A stretch of 64,000 nt of DNA from Planctomycetaceae bacterium (GTDB lineage: Bacteria > Planctomycetota > Planctomycetia > Planctomycetales > Planctomycetaceae). Below are positions 26,190-35,164 of the stretch, in pieces. The notes beneath the pieces are model-generated. The model did not search any database. It was not told the origin of the DNA and saw only the letters and a program-made list of their open reading frames with translations. The position numbers were made by a program, and so were the translations under genes. The DNA lies in NCBI GenBank assembly GCA_021732845.1, contig JAKFUF010000030.1, positions 30,104-94,103 on the forward strand, in the 5' to 3' direction. Positions within the stretch are counted from its first letter, which is position 1, and the number at the start of each line of letters is the position of its first letter.

Positions 26190-26777
26190 GTGTTCTGGCG
26201 CACGCTGCCGGCGATCCTCATTTTCGTCCTGTCGGCCGTGGCTTACCTCTACACAGAGGGCACGTCACTGCGCAAGCATGGACTTGCGGGTTGGATCAAA
26301 GAAGGTGAACTCGAAGAATTTGTCCAAGTGCAGCCACCGGCTTCCACAGAAGAGGATTCGCAGGCGCGGTCCGAATCTGACGCGGTTGACCCCAAATTGA
26401 CGGCCAGGCTGCTCGAACTGTTTCGCTTCGAGGTTTCCCCGACCGAGCTGGCATCGCGGTGGCACCGCCAGCCCAGCCTGCACGATGGGTTTGAATGCTA
26501 TCGGGCCACGCTGACTGCCGGTGACGAAGTGGGGATCGTCGGCCGCCTGGACTATGCCTTCGACGACCAGGCACGGCTGCAGCGGATCGCCTTTGAAGGA
26601 ACATCCGACCGGCCGGGCACGGTGGCGCAATTCGCTACCGAAGAACTGGGTTTTCGCAGAGTCCGGTCACGCGAAGCCACGACGCTGTACGTTGGCGGCC
26701 CCTGCCGCGGAGAGCTGCGCATCGATCCGGCCGCCGCCCGCCATGCCAGCAAGATCAGTTGGCGGCTTGCCCGCTGA
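26190..26777 (+). CDS. Membrane-anchored protein of unknown function
   Basis: Translation starts at a GTG with GGAG seven bases upstream. The 195-residue protein opens with one hydrophobic helix (LPAILIFVLSAVAYLYTEG, residues 5-23), which anchors a soluble domain. That domain (residues about 65-195) has FRFEVSPTELASRWHR, GFECYRATLTAGDEVGIVGRLDYAF and a Gly/Arg-rich end. I know no family for it. The PilZ gene converges from the other strand with nine bases between the stops. Confidence 0.65.
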   Translation: MFWRTLPAILIFVLSAVAYLYTEGTSLRKHGLAGWIKEGELEEFVQVQPPASTEEDSQARSESDAVDPKLTARLLELFRFEVSPTELASRWHRQPSLHDGFECYRATLTAGDEVGIVGRLDYAFDDQARLQRIAFEGTSDRPGTVAQFATEELGFRRVRSREATTLYVGGPCRGELRIDPAAARHASKISWRLAR

Positions 26778-26786
26778 ACTCACCCG

Positions 26787-27428
26787 TCAAACAATGGTCG
26801 AATCGAACAGTTGCTTGCCCAGCAAATGAACCTGTTCGAACGACAGTTTTCTCATGAGGCGGCAGACGAGAGTTGCCGTTCCATCGGGATTGGGCAGACA
26901 GCGGAGCACCGTGCCTTCGGCATCGACCGATTTTTCGAAGTGCCGGTTCGTCAGGCGGAAGATCAGCACCGTGTCGGCCGGAACCGGTTCGTTGAGCTTC
27001 AGGGAGAGACCGCCCATGCTGATGTCGGTCAGCCGGCCACGGAGGTTTGTGCGGTGAAAAATCCAGTCGAGATCATCGCCCGGGTTGCCAGACTTCACGC
27101 AGGCCAGCACTTCACAGGCACTGCCCCAGCGGGGATGCGTGCGCCTGTCAGAGCCGGCCGCTGCTGGTGAGACCGGCGATTTGGCGGCAGCCACGGGTGC
27201 CGACGAGGTTGAGAAGACCTCCGTGGAAGGACGGGTATTCTGCGGTTTGAACGCCGGAACTTCGGGCTCGGCGCTGATTTCTAATGCCTTCGCGATGCGG
27301 CGCAGGGCTTCCGCCAGCCGGCTTGTCGCTCGGGGAACGGCAGCCCCTTTGGCCCGCGTCTGTTGGTCAGGGGAGGCGTGCGGGGCTGCAATCTCGGCAA
27401 TGGCCGTTTCACCGGAATTGTCGAACAT
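26787..27428 (-). CDS. PilZ-domain protein, probable c-di-GMP receptor
   Basis: The 213-residue protein carries a C-terminal PilZ domain. The c-di-GMP-binding RxxxR is present as DRRTHPR at residues 94-100, and the DxSxxG motif as DISMGG at 135-140, so binding is likely intact. The N-terminal 90 residues form a variable, alanine- and serine-rich region with a helical part (SRLAEALRRIAKALEI). Such stand-alone PilZ proteins act as cytoplasmic c-di-GMP effectors for motility, secretion or exopolysaccharide production. No effector operon is adjacent. Confidence 0.88.
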   Translation of the reverse strand: MFDNSGETAIAEIAAPHASPDQQTRAKGAAVPRATSRLAEALRRIAKALEISAEPEVPAFKPQNTRPSTEVFSTSSAPVAAAKSPVSPAAAGSDRRTHPRWGSACEVLACVKSGNPGDDLDWIFHRTNLRGRLTDISMGGLSLKLNEPVPADTVLIFRLTNRHFEKSVDAEGTVLRCLPNPDGTATLVCRLMRKLSFEQVHLLGKQLFDSTIV

Positions 27429-27816
27429 CCGCGGGACTCCTGTTGAAACCCCATGGCCTGATCAGTCGTCGGCCACGCAGCAGTGCGGATTTTGCAAAAC
27501 CGCAACTGTATCTAGTTCACGAATTCAGAGCTGTCAAAGAATTTGATTCCATTCGATGGCAGTACTCCGGCGTTGTGACACCCGGCAGGACTTCGCGCCG
27601 CGAGTGTCATGCTCAGCCAGAGTCTGCGGCATTGACCTCGATTGCCCGCCGCGTTTTCCGCACAAGCGGCAAGGGCCGCCCTGGCAAACCAAATTACGCA
27701 GAGCATTGGCACCCCTGCTGATTCCCCAGACGCCCACACCCGATACTTTCTTTGTCTGATGGAATGCAAAGAGGTAACTTCCAAAGATCCGCGTCGTGGC
27801 TTGCAGGGTGATGCTC
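27429..27816. other. Divergent intergenic region, no gene seen
   Basis: About 390 bases separate the PilZ gene and the next plus-strand gene. Open frames in it have no domain, signal peptide or ribosome-binding site. I see no strong palindrome or repeat; it probably holds promoters for both genes. Confidence 0.45.
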
Positions 27817-28242
27817 ATGAACGGTCGACCACTGATCCTGATCCTGGCGATCGCGCTGTTTGTCCACATCTGGACCTCCGCGCAACAGCCGGTCACTGCC
27901 GAGCAGACGACCGCGACGGAACCGCCCGCGCCGGCCGCCGTCGCCATGCAGGAAGCCCCAGCCACTGAGTTGGCCGAGACGACAGTCAGCACGGAAAGCT
28001 CCACCCGGTGGATTGGCCCCGCATTGCCGGTGACGCCTCCCGCCGAACTGGCGAGCGGTTCGTACCGCGTCGTCGACAACACTGGTGCGGTTGGCCAGGT
28101 GGAGCTTTCCAAAACCGTGCAACGTGGCTCAGCCCGGATCGCAACGGTTGAGAAAACGATCGACAATGTCAGCCAGACTTGGATCTTCATGCGGCTGACG
28201 AGTTTGCCGGTGGCTGCCAAGACTGCTCCCGAACGGCAATGA
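27817..28242 (+). CDS. Small secreted or anchored protein of unknown function
   Basis: I start this 141-residue protein at the ATG at 27817, which follows AGGG by about eight bases and begins the hydrophobic segment GRPLILILAIALFVHIW. After the signal/anchor come about 40 residues rich in Thr, Ala, Pro and Glu. A small beta-like region follows (SGSYRVVDNTGAVGQVELSK). It sits 78 bases upstream of the large esterase gene and could share its transcript. I see no recognised family. Confidence 0.6.
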   Translation: MNGRPLILILAIALFVHIWTSAQQPVTAEQTTATEPPAPAAVAMQEAPATELAETTVSTESSTRWIGPALPVTPPAELASGSYRVVDNTGAVGQVELSKTVQRGSARIATVEKTIDNVSQTWIFMRLTSLPVAAKTAPERQ

Positions 28243-28320
28243 TCCGCTGCAATCCTTGAGCCCACCGCCTCCTGCCGGTTAGACTGCCCAGTCTCACCCT
28301 CCCCACGGCTGGAGCACCAC

Positions 28321-30549
28321 ATGAGCGAGATTCCGGGCAGCGAGTTGCAGACCATCGATCGTCGGACCGCGTTGCAGATGCTGGGTGGCGGCGTGGCTGC
28401 CGGAGCCCTGTTCCAACTCGCACCGCTGCACGCAGGCGAAGCGCTGCCAGCGGCGGCTGAAGGTTTAGCCACGGCGATGTTCCCCAAAGACAGCCGGCTG
28501 GGGGCGCTCAAGGATCTCAATGGCTACTTTCCCTTCACCCCCAGTGCCACCCCCGAGGCGTGGGAGGTGCGGGCGGCGGAAGTCCGGCGGCAGATTCTGG
28601 TCGCGTGCGGCCTGTGGCCGATGCCCAGCCGCCCGCCGCTGCAGGCGATCGTCCACGGGCTGGTGGACCGGGACGACTTTACCGTCGAACGCGTGATTTT
28701 GGAAAGCAGCCCAGGGCTGTACTGCACAGGCAGCCTGTTTCGTCCCAAGGGGTTCGAAGGCCCGCGTCCGGCGGTTCTCTGCCCGCACGGGCACTGGGCC
28801 AACGGTCGGTTCTACGATCACGGGGCCGAAGTCCTCAAGCAGCAGTTGGACAAGGGCGGGGAGAAGAGTGCGGTCACCGGTCGCTTCCCACTGCAGTCGC
28901 GCTGCGTGCAACTGGCGCGGATGGGCTGCGTGGTGTTTCACTATGACATGCTTGGCGTGGCCGACAGCGCGCCGATTAACGACATGGCGCACCGCTTCAA
29001 CACACAGCGTCCGGACATGTCCTCGCCCGACCACTGGGGGCTGTACAGCGCCCAGGCTGAACTGCGGCTGCTGAATCCGCTGGGCCTGCAGACCTGGAAC
29101 TCCATCCGCGCCCTCGACTTCGTCCTCGGCCTGCCAGGCATCGATGCGAAGCGGATCGGCTGCACGGGTGCCAGCGGCGGCGGGACGCAGACATTCATTT
29201 TGACCGCCATCGACCAGCGCGTCGCCGCGGAGTTCCCGGCCGTGATGGTGTCAACCGCCATGCAGGGGGGCTGCACCTGCGAGAACGCCACGTACTTGCG
29301 CGTCAACACGGGCAACATTGAATTCGCCGCGCTCGCTTCGCCGCGGCCCATTGGCATGACCGGGGCCAACGACTGGACCCGCGAGATCGAGACCAAGGGG
29401 CTGCCGGAACTCAAGCAGCACTACAAGATGCTCGGCATTCCCGACCGCGTCGAGGCGAAGTACTACGATTTCGAACACAATTACAATGTCGTCAGCCGGA
29501 CGATGATGTACGAGTTCTTCAACAAGCACCTCAAACTGGGCGCGACGAGTCCGATCCAGGAGAAGGACTTTCAGCCGCTGACGAAGGAGGAACTCACGGT
29601 TTGGAACGCGGAGCATCCCAAGCCCGCGATGGATGTCGACCATGAGATCGCCTTCCTGAAGGCCTTGGAGGCGGATTCCAACAAGCAGATCCAAGCCCTC
29701 ACGCCGAAGAATGCGGAAACTCTGGCGGAATATCGCCGAGTGGTTGGCGGCGCGCTGGCGGTGATGATTGGTCGTGGCCTGCCGCAGCCGGGTGCCGTCG
29801 AGGTCCAGTACACGGGGGCCACCGACAAGGGCACCCACAGTGAGGTCACCACGCGGATCCGTTACCACGCCAATGGCGAAGAGCTGCCGGCCGTCGCGCT
29901 CATCCCCCGCCAGCCGGGTGACCGCCTCGTGATTTGGATCGACGCCGCAGGCAAGGCGGGTCTGTTCGAAAATGGCAAGCCCAAGGCCGCGATCCAGCAC
30001 CTGCTGGACGCGGGCGTCAATGTGGTGGGTGTCGACCTGCTGTATCAGGGCGAGTTCCTGGCCGATGGAAAGCCCCTGACGGAAACGCGGCGGGTGAACA
30101 ACAATCGCGAGTTCGTCGGGTTCACGCTGGGATACAACCATCCGCTGTTCTCGCAGCGTGTCCAGGACATCCTGACGACCATCGCCGCCGTGCAGGTGAA
30201 TTCCAAGGCTTCCATCGAGCTGGCCGGGTTTGGCGAAGCGGGACCGCTGGTCATCGCCGCCGCCGCCATCGCCGGCAAGGCGGTCTCGAAGGTTGCTGTC
30301 GGTACCGGTGGCTTCCGTTTTGCCACGCTCACCAACATTCGCGACCCGCGGCTGCTGCCCGGTGCCGTGAAGTACGGTGACGTGCCCGGCATGCTCGGAC
30401 TCTGCGCTCCCACGCCGCTGTGGCTCGCCGACGAGGCCGCGATGCCCGAAATCGTCACTGCCGCCTACGCCGCCGCCGGCAGCCCCCAAGCCGCCCTTTA
30501 CTCCGGCCCGGCCAACGACGCCCCCCTTGCCGCCGCCAAATGGCTGTAG
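28321..30549 (+). CDS. Tat-exported alpha/beta-hydrolase, acetyl-xylan-esterase-like, two-domain
   Basis: The 742-residue protein begins with DRRTALQMLGGGVAAGALFQ, a twin-arginine-like signal. Residues about 80-430 form an alpha/beta-hydrolase of the acetyl-xylan esterase/AXE1 type: RPAVLCPHGHWANGRFYDHG near 150, the nucleophile elbow GASGGG with Ser285, and FEHNYNVVSR with a candidate histidine near 390. The C-terminal third is a second alpha/beta domain (NVVGVDLLYQGEFLADGK, IELAGFGEAGPLVIAAAAI) that resembles another hydrolase lobe but has no GxSxG. It probably deacetylates plant or algal polysaccharides. The second PVC dehydrogenase gene follows by 88 bases. Confidence 0.8.
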   Translation: MSEIPGSELQTIDRRTALQMLGGGVAAGALFQLAPLHAGEALPAAAEGLATAMFPKDSRLGALKDLNGYFPFTPSATPEAWEVRAAEVRRQILVACGLWPMPSRPPLQAIVHGLVDRDDFTVERVILESSPGLYCTGSLFRPKGFEGPRPAVLCPHGHWANGRFYDHGAEVLKQQLDKGGEKSAVTGRFPLQSRCVQLARMGCVVFHYDMLGVADSAPINDMAHRFNTQRPDMSSPDHWGLYSAQAELRLLNPLGLQTWNSIRALDFVLGLPGIDAKRIGCTGASGGGTQTFILTAIDQRVAAEFPAVMVSTAMQGGCTCENATYLRVNTGNIEFAALASPRPIGMTGANDWTREIETKGLPELKQHYKMLGIPDRVEAKYYDFEHNYNVVSRTMMYEFFNKHLKLGATSPIQEKDFQPLTKEELTVWNAEHPKPAMDVDHEIAFLKALEADSNKQIQALTPKNAETLAEYRRVVGGALAVMIGRGLPQPGAVEVQYTGATDKGTHSEVTTRIRYHANGEELPAVALIPRQPGDRLVIWIDAAGKAGLFENGKPKAAIQHLLDAGVNVVGVDLLYQGEFLADGKPLTETRRVNNNREFVGFTLGYNHPLFSQRVQDILTTIAAVQVNSKASIELAGFGEAGPLVIAAAAIAGKAVSKVAVGTGGFRFATLTNIRDPRLLPGAVKYGDVPGMLGLCAPTPLWLADEAAMPEIVTAAYAAAGSPQAALYSGPANDAPLAAAKWL

Positions 30550-30637
30550 GGTGTGCAACACACCACGGGCGTGTGGCGGCAACCGCCACACGCCCCCGTT
30601 TCAACACCGTCCTCATCGAACACCCCGAGATCCCTTC

Positions 30638-32473
30638 ATGAAACTCCGTGTGACCGCCCTTTTCCTCCTGGCCCTCGCAGCCTTCAATGTGCTGCACGCC
30701 GAAGACAAACCGGCCAGTGAGCCCGTGCCCGCGCGGGATGTGAAAATCACCCTGCCCGAAGGGTTCAAGACCACGCTGTTCGCGGGCGAGCCCGACGTGG
30801 TGCAGCCGATCGCCTTCACCTTCGACGACCGCGGCCGGATGTGGGTCATCGAGTGCCTCTCGTATCCGACTTGGAAAACTTCCGGAGAAGGGCAGGATCG
30901 GATCGTGATCCTGGAGGACACCAACGGCGACGGTCAGTTCGACACCCGCAAGGTGTTCTTCGACCGTGGAACTAACGTCTCGGGGATCGAAGTTGGTCAC
31001 GGCGGCGTGTGGCTCACGGCGACCCCCAACCTGTCCTTCATCCCCGATGCCAACGGCGACGACATCCCCGACGGACCGGTGCAGGTGAAGCTCGATGGCT
31101 TCGACCTGAAGGCCAAGCACAATGTGGTCAACAGCCTCATCTGGGGGCCGGACGGCTGGCTTTACGGCTGCAATGGCATCCTCTCGAATGCCAAGATTGG
31201 CAAGCCCGGCGCTGAAGAAAAAGACCGCACGGTGATGAACTGCGGCGTCTGGCGGTATCACACCGTCAAGGAATCCTTCGAAGCGGTGGCTCACGGCACA
31301 ACCAACCCCTGGGGGCTGGATTTTGACGACCACGGCGAAATGTTCATCACCAACTGCGTGATCCACCACCTCTTTCACGTCATTCCTGGCGCGCACTACG
31401 AGCGGATGTTCGGACAGGATGTCGCCCCCCACAGCTATGAGCTGATCAAGAGCTGCGCTGACTACATTCACTGGGCTGGCGGGCCGTGGCAGGAGGCTCG
31501 GGGCGGAGCGGCCCACGACAAGACGGGAGGTGGCCACGCCCACTCCGGCGCGATGATCTACCTCGGCACCAACTGGCCTGCCGAGTATCGCAATCGCCTG
31601 TTTACCAGCAACATCCACGGCCGGCGGCTGAACAGCGACAAATTGACACAGCAGGGATCGGGCTATGCGACCGAGCGTGCTCCGGACACCGCGTTTGTGC
31701 AGGATCCATGGTTTCGTGGCATCGCGGTACATGCCGGCCCCGACGGCGGCGTGTACATTGCCGACTGGAGTGATGATGGCGAGTGCCACGACTATGAAGA
31801 AGTTGGCATACACCGCGAGAATGGCCGGATCTTCAAGATCACGTACGGAGCCACGGCCAAGCAGGAGAAGCTCGATCTGGCTTCCCTGAGTGACACCGAC
31901 CTGGTGCAGATGCAACTGCATGCCAGCGACTGGCACGTGCGGCATGCCCGCCGGTTGCTGCAGGAACGCGCGGCTCAGAGCAAGCTCAGCCAGGGCAGCC
32001 GCGACCTGCTGTGGAAAATGGCCTCGTCGCACGAGGATGTCACACGCCGCCTGCGTGGGCTGTGGGCGCTGTATTCCACCGGCGGCGTCGAAGAAGGACG
32101 GCTGTTGGAACTGTTCAACGACAGCGCTGACCACGTCCGCGCGTGGGCCGTGCGGCTGGAGTTCGAAGACGGTGCCCTGTCACCCGCCATGCAGAAGAAG
32201 CTGGCCGAACTGGCCGCCAAAGATCCCTCACCGCGGGTCCGCCTGGCCCTCGCCTCTGGCCTGCAGCGCCTGCCCGTCGATCAGCGGTGGGCCATCGCCG
32301 AAGCCCTCGTGGCTCACGCCGAAGACGCCACCGACCACAACCTCCCGCTGATGGTCTGGTACGCGATTGAACCGATGGTCCACTCCAACCTGCCCCGCAC
32401 CCTGCAACTGGTCTCCAAGACCAAGATCCCCAAGGTGCGGGAATTCCTCGCGCGGCGGATCGCGTCGAAGTAA
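30638..32473 (+). CDS. PVC-type membrane-bound dehydrogenase, propeller plus HEAT, lacking a cytochrome domain
   Basis: The gene is read from MKLRVTALFLLALAAFNVLHA (signal peptide), giving 611 residues. The N-terminal propeller has RGRMWVIECLSYPTW, VILEDTNGDGQFDTRKVFFD and GPDGGVYIADWSDDGECHD, the usual pattern of this family. From about residue 410 HEAT-like helical repeats follow (DTDLVQMQLHASDWHVRHAR). The protein ends there, without the PA14 and CxxCH cytochrome domains found in the relative at 4887-8033. It is preceded by a large esterase and followed by a strong terminator. It is either a naturally short member or works with a separate cytochrome. Confidence 0.82.
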   Translation: MKLRVTALFLLALAAFNVLHAEDKPASEPVPARDVKITLPEGFKTTLFAGEPDVVQPIAFTFDDRGRMWVIECLSYPTWKTSGEGQDRIVILEDTNGDGQFDTRKVFFDRGTNVSGIEVGHGGVWLTATPNLSFIPDANGDDIPDGPVQVKLDGFDLKAKHNVVNSLIWGPDGWLYGCNGILSNAKIGKPGAEEKDRTVMNCGVWRYHTVKESFEAVAHGTTNPWGLDFDDHGEMFITNCVIHHLFHVIPGAHYERMFGQDVAPHSYELIKSCADYIHWAGGPWQEARGGAAHDKTGGGHAHSGAMIYLGTNWPAEYRNRLFTSNIHGRRLNSDKLTQQGSGYATERAPDTAFVQDPWFRGIAVHAGPDGGVYIADWSDDGECHDYEEVGIHRENGRIFKITYGATAKQEKLDLASLSDTDLVQMQLHASDWHVRHARRLLQERAAQSKLSQGSRDLLWKMASSHEDVTRRLRGLWALYSTGGVEEGRLLELFNDSADHVRAWAVRLEFEDGALSPAMQKKLAELAAKDPSPRVRLALASGLQRLPVDQRWAIAEALVAHAEDATDHNLPLMVWYAIEPMVHSNLPRTLQLVSKTKIPKVREFLARRIASK

Positions 32474-32503
32474 GGTTTGAAGCCACCGTTCGCATCGAGT
32501 AAA

Positions 32504-32536
32504 AGACCGCCAGTGGAAACACTGGCGGTCTTTTTT
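32504..32536 (+). terminator. Strong Rho-independent terminator after the PVC dehydrogenase
   Basis: A perfect 12-bp stem (AGACCGCCAGTG/CACTGGCGGTCT) with a GAAA loop is followed by five further Ts. A-rich sequence before the stem gives some bidirectional capacity. Confidence 0.92.
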
Positions 32537-32608
32537 CGACACTTCAAAAGCATTTCGGCGGATTCTTAAGAATTACGGGTGCGGAAGTGCTGACCGGAGG
32601 CTCTCACT

Positions 32609-33340
32609 TCACGCCGGCTTGCGGCCCAGGAAGATGTAGTACGGCACGCGGGTCAGCGGCAGGTAGGGCATCTTTGCCCGGTGCTCCGAGAACTGCACCG
32701 CTTCGAAACGCCGGTGCAGGTAGGGGACATGGTCCGGGTTGGGGAACACGTTGTCCATGCCGAACCAGGTGGGCCAGAAGGTGCGGGTGAGCCACGAGTG
32801 CTTGGAGCGGCTGGCGTCGGGGTACTTGCGGGCGACGTAAAAGTCCACCACGCCAATCATCCCGCCCGGCTTGAGAATCGACAGGGCATGGTCAATGGCG
32901 GCGAACCAGTCGGGGATCATCGTCAGCGAATAGGAAAACGTGACGAGATCGGCGGAGCCTTCCGGTGGCACAAACGTCGTGGCGTCAGCCTCCACCGCTT
33001 CGATGTTCGTCCAACCCCGCTCGGCGATGCGCTTGCGAGCCACGGCCAGGAGGCCACTGGAGAGGTCGACGAGGTATCCTTTTTTGAGTGGCTTCAGCTT
33101 TTCACCGAGGAAGTCGGCGTTCGCCCCAGTTCCGGCTCCAAAATCGACCCACACGCCATCGGCTGGCATGGTGAGCGCCTGGCACAGCTCCGTGCGGCCC
33201 TTGAGCAGCCGCGCTCGAAAACTGTCGTAGGCATCCGCCTGTTTGCCATAAAAACTCTCCAGCCGTTCCGCGTGCGTTTTGCCGCGAATCGGCTTGAGCG
33301 TCATGTGGTAGAGGACTTTGAGGTCGGACGCGAGAGACAT
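32609..33340 (-). CDS. btaB: SAM-dependent N-methyltransferase, betaine-lipid synthase BtaB
   Basis: The 243-residue protein is a class I SAM-dependent methyltransferase. The N-terminal [20 protein letters not shown] is typical of BtaB-like enzymes. The SAM-binding motif [11 protein letters not shown] lies at residues 65-74, motif II at about VEADATTF, and the post-motif [19 protein letters not shown] follows. In betaine-lipid synthesis BtaB trimethylates diacylglyceryl-homoserine to DGTS. It follows btaA on the same strand, with only palindromic repeat B in between, so the pair is an operon. A general methyltransferase is the alternative if btaA context were ignored. Confidence 0.85.
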   Translation of the reverse strand: MSLASDLKVLYHMTLKPIRGKTHAERLESFYGKQADAYDSFRARLLKGRTELCQALTMPADGVWVDFGAGTGANADFLGEKLKPLKKGYLVDLSSGLLAVARKRIAERGWTNIEAVEADATTFVPPEGSADLVTFSYSLTMIPDWFAAIDHALSILKPGGMIGVVDFYVARKYPDASRSKHSWLTRTFWPTWFGMDNVFPNPDHVPYLHRRFEAVQFSEHRAKMPYLPLTRVPYYIFLGRKPA

Positions 33341-33349
33341 GGGAGACTC

Positions 33350-33482
33350 GAATGACAAATGACAAATGACAAATGACAAATTGGCTAACCGCAAATCAAC
33401 GTCTGGAGTTGTGGTCAGCGTCAGGAATGACGTGACCAACCAGAAACCCCATTTGTCATTTGTCATTAGTCATTTGTCATTC
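33350..33482. repeat. Palindromic intercistronic element B with (ATGACAA)4 arms
   Basis: The left arm (33350-33381) contains four tandem heptamers ATGACAA. The right arm (33451-33482) carries the same four on the opposite strand with one substitution (ATGACTA). The arms pair over 32 bases and enclose a 69-base loop. The element fills the whole gap between btaA and btaB, starting nine bases from the btaB ATG and ending three bases from the btaA stop. Confidence 0.85.
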
Positions 33483-33484
33483 CC

Positions 33485-34684
33485 TCACGCCTTCCGCATA
33501 TCCGCGATATAAAAACTCCCATACGTATGCACGCGGTCCTTCTCGTGCAGTTCGGCGGCGAGTTGGGGATGGTAGGTCAGGAGGTCGCCGACTTTTTTCG
33601 TCTGGCCGTTGACGGTGACTTCCAGCGGATCGACAAAGTCGACTTTGAGGCCGCCGCTGCGCCACAGCAGGCGGCAGTCGGGTGAGGCGCGGTCGACGAT
33701 GGCCTGCCACTCCTGCTGCAGAATCGGCTTGCTGAAGGAGCTGAGCCAGTCCATGTGGTCGAGCAGGACATAGCGCGAAATCTGTGTGTCCGTGCGGTTG
33801 AGGAAGTCGAGAATTGACCCCGTGTGGATGTGAATCCGGTCCGTCAGACCCGCCTTCAGCTTGTTGAAGTTCTCTTCCTTGAGGTATTCGGGGCAGCAGT
33901 CGCGGGTGTATTCGCCGGTGAGGTAAACGCGCCAGAAGTAGTTGTCGGCCAATGGCAGCTTGGTGAACACCGTTTCGACGCTGTCTTCGATGAACTGCCC
34001 GATGCCGCCGTCGTATTCGCGCTCGACTTCCAGCCGCTGGCTGCGGGGCACGCCGAGCATCGAGAGCGTTCCATCGCGGCTCACGATCCATTTCACCAGC
34101 TTGGTGAAGACCTTCTTCTGGAGGTCTTTGTGATACACCTCCTGCTGCTGTTCCAGAGTCTTGGATTCCAGCAGGGCCATCACCTTTTCGCGAGCCTTCA
34201 GCACCTTGTCGATGTAAAGGTTGGCGGCCTTGGCGAATGTGCCAGAGGTCCCGTGAAAATAGAACGACCGGCGGAAACTCGTCCCGCGGAAGCAGTTGAT
34301 GTGGCGGTCCCAGAAGGCCTGCGAGTGCGGGGTTAGTTCCGAACGCAGTTTCGTGCGGTAAACCTCCGCCGCATCAGGAATGCGGCCCCGGCCGAAGAGG
34401 GCATAGAATTTGGAATAGTCCAGCTTTTTGATGCCCGCGATCTTGAGTTCCAGGAGCGCGTTCTGCCGCGGGTTCATGTCGACGGCAAAGATCTTCTTCG
34501 GCCCCTGCAGCGCATAGTCCAGAATGTTGCAGCCGGCCGAGGTGATGACCATCAGCGTGTCGTCGCCATCGAGTTCCAGCGCGACACGGTCGAGGCGCGG
34601 ATCTTCCCAGCAGGTGTTGTAGACGAGGTTGTTGCCGTGAACGGCTTTGAAAATCCGGCTGCTGACCCAGTTGGGAAGCTGCAT
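33485..34684 (-). CDS. btaA: SAM:diacylglycerol 3-amino-3-carboxypropyltransferase BtaA (DUF3419)
   Basis: The 399-residue protein has the BtaA/DUF3419 pattern from the start: HGNNLVYNTCWEDPRLDRVAL near residues 15-35, MVITSAGCNILDYALQGP near 48-65 and FAVDMNPRQNALLELK near 69-84, the SAM-binding elements. The tail contains the family's DHMDWLS segment. BtaA transfers the aminocarboxypropyl group of SAM to diacylglycerol, making the betaine-lipid head group. Genes of this kind allow replacement of phospholipids by DGTS, usually under phosphate limitation. A pho box was not seen. The pair with btaB makes the assignment firm. Confidence 0.92.
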   Translation of the reverse strand: MQLPNWVSSRIFKAVHGNNLVYNTCWEDPRLDRVALELDGDDTLMVITSAGCNILDYALQGPKKIFAVDMNPRQNALLELKIAGIKKLDYSKFYALFGRGRIPDAAEVYRTKLRSELTPHSQAFWDRHINCFRGTSFRRSFYFHGTSGTFAKAANLYIDKVLKAREKVMALLESKTLEQQQEVYHKDLQKKVFTKLVKWIVSRDGTLSMLGVPRSQRLEVEREYDGGIGQFIEDSVETVFTKLPLADNYFWRVYLTGEYTRDCCPEYLKEENFNKLKAGLTDRIHIHTGSILDFLNRTDTQISRYVLLDHMDWLSSFSKPILQQEWQAIVDRASPDCRLLWRSGGLKVDFVDPLEVTVNGQTKKVGDLLTYHPQLAAELHEKDRVHTYGSFYIADMRKA

Positions 34685-35164
34685 GAGGGCCTCTGAAAGT
34701 TTGCCGGACCCGGATTCGTGGGAAACGAAACCGACTTTTGGCCTGCAGGCTTGCCGGCCCCTCGAAGCGCTCGAGAACCGCCGGAAAACCTGGAATGGAC
34801 GAATTCAATGGTGGGCGACGCCGATTCGATATGCACAGGCCTCGGACACCGGCACACGCCTGTATCCGCGACAAAACGCATACAGCCCGGATTCGCGGGA
34901 CCAGATGTTTTGGGACCGGGAATCCGTGCCTGATCCGGCGGCATAAGTGCCTTGGGATGACCGCTTTCAATGATCAAAACCAGTCTAGGCACACGGTTTG
35001 ACGCTGTCCAGTGACCATCGTGGCTCCGCGTGGTTGATGCGAAACTGAGCCACATCTATGATGCGTGGCTCAAAATCCACCCCCAAATATTTGACGCAAC
35101 TTGGCGACAGCGTTCGTCGGCCAGCGCGCTGCGACGCAAGGTTGAGAGCAGGTCTCGTCAAATC
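34685..35164. other. Divergent intergenic region with clustered GTGGCTC motifs
   Basis: This 480-base region lies between btaA (minus) and the amidohydrolase gene (plus). It has no domain-bearing frame. Near its right end a cluster of three GTGGCTC-type words occurs within 53 bases (35020, 35046 minus, 35065). The last two form an inverted pair with an 8-bp stem and 11-base loop. Confidence 0.55.

Noticed and set aside
30455..32134. 559-codon open frame on the minus strand
   Set aside because: Antisense shadow of the PVC dehydrogenase; no family motif.
33350..33482. Heptamer arrays considered as a CRISPR array
   Set aside because: Units are 7 bases with no spacers, and the arrays are inverted with respect to each other. 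No cas gene is nearby.
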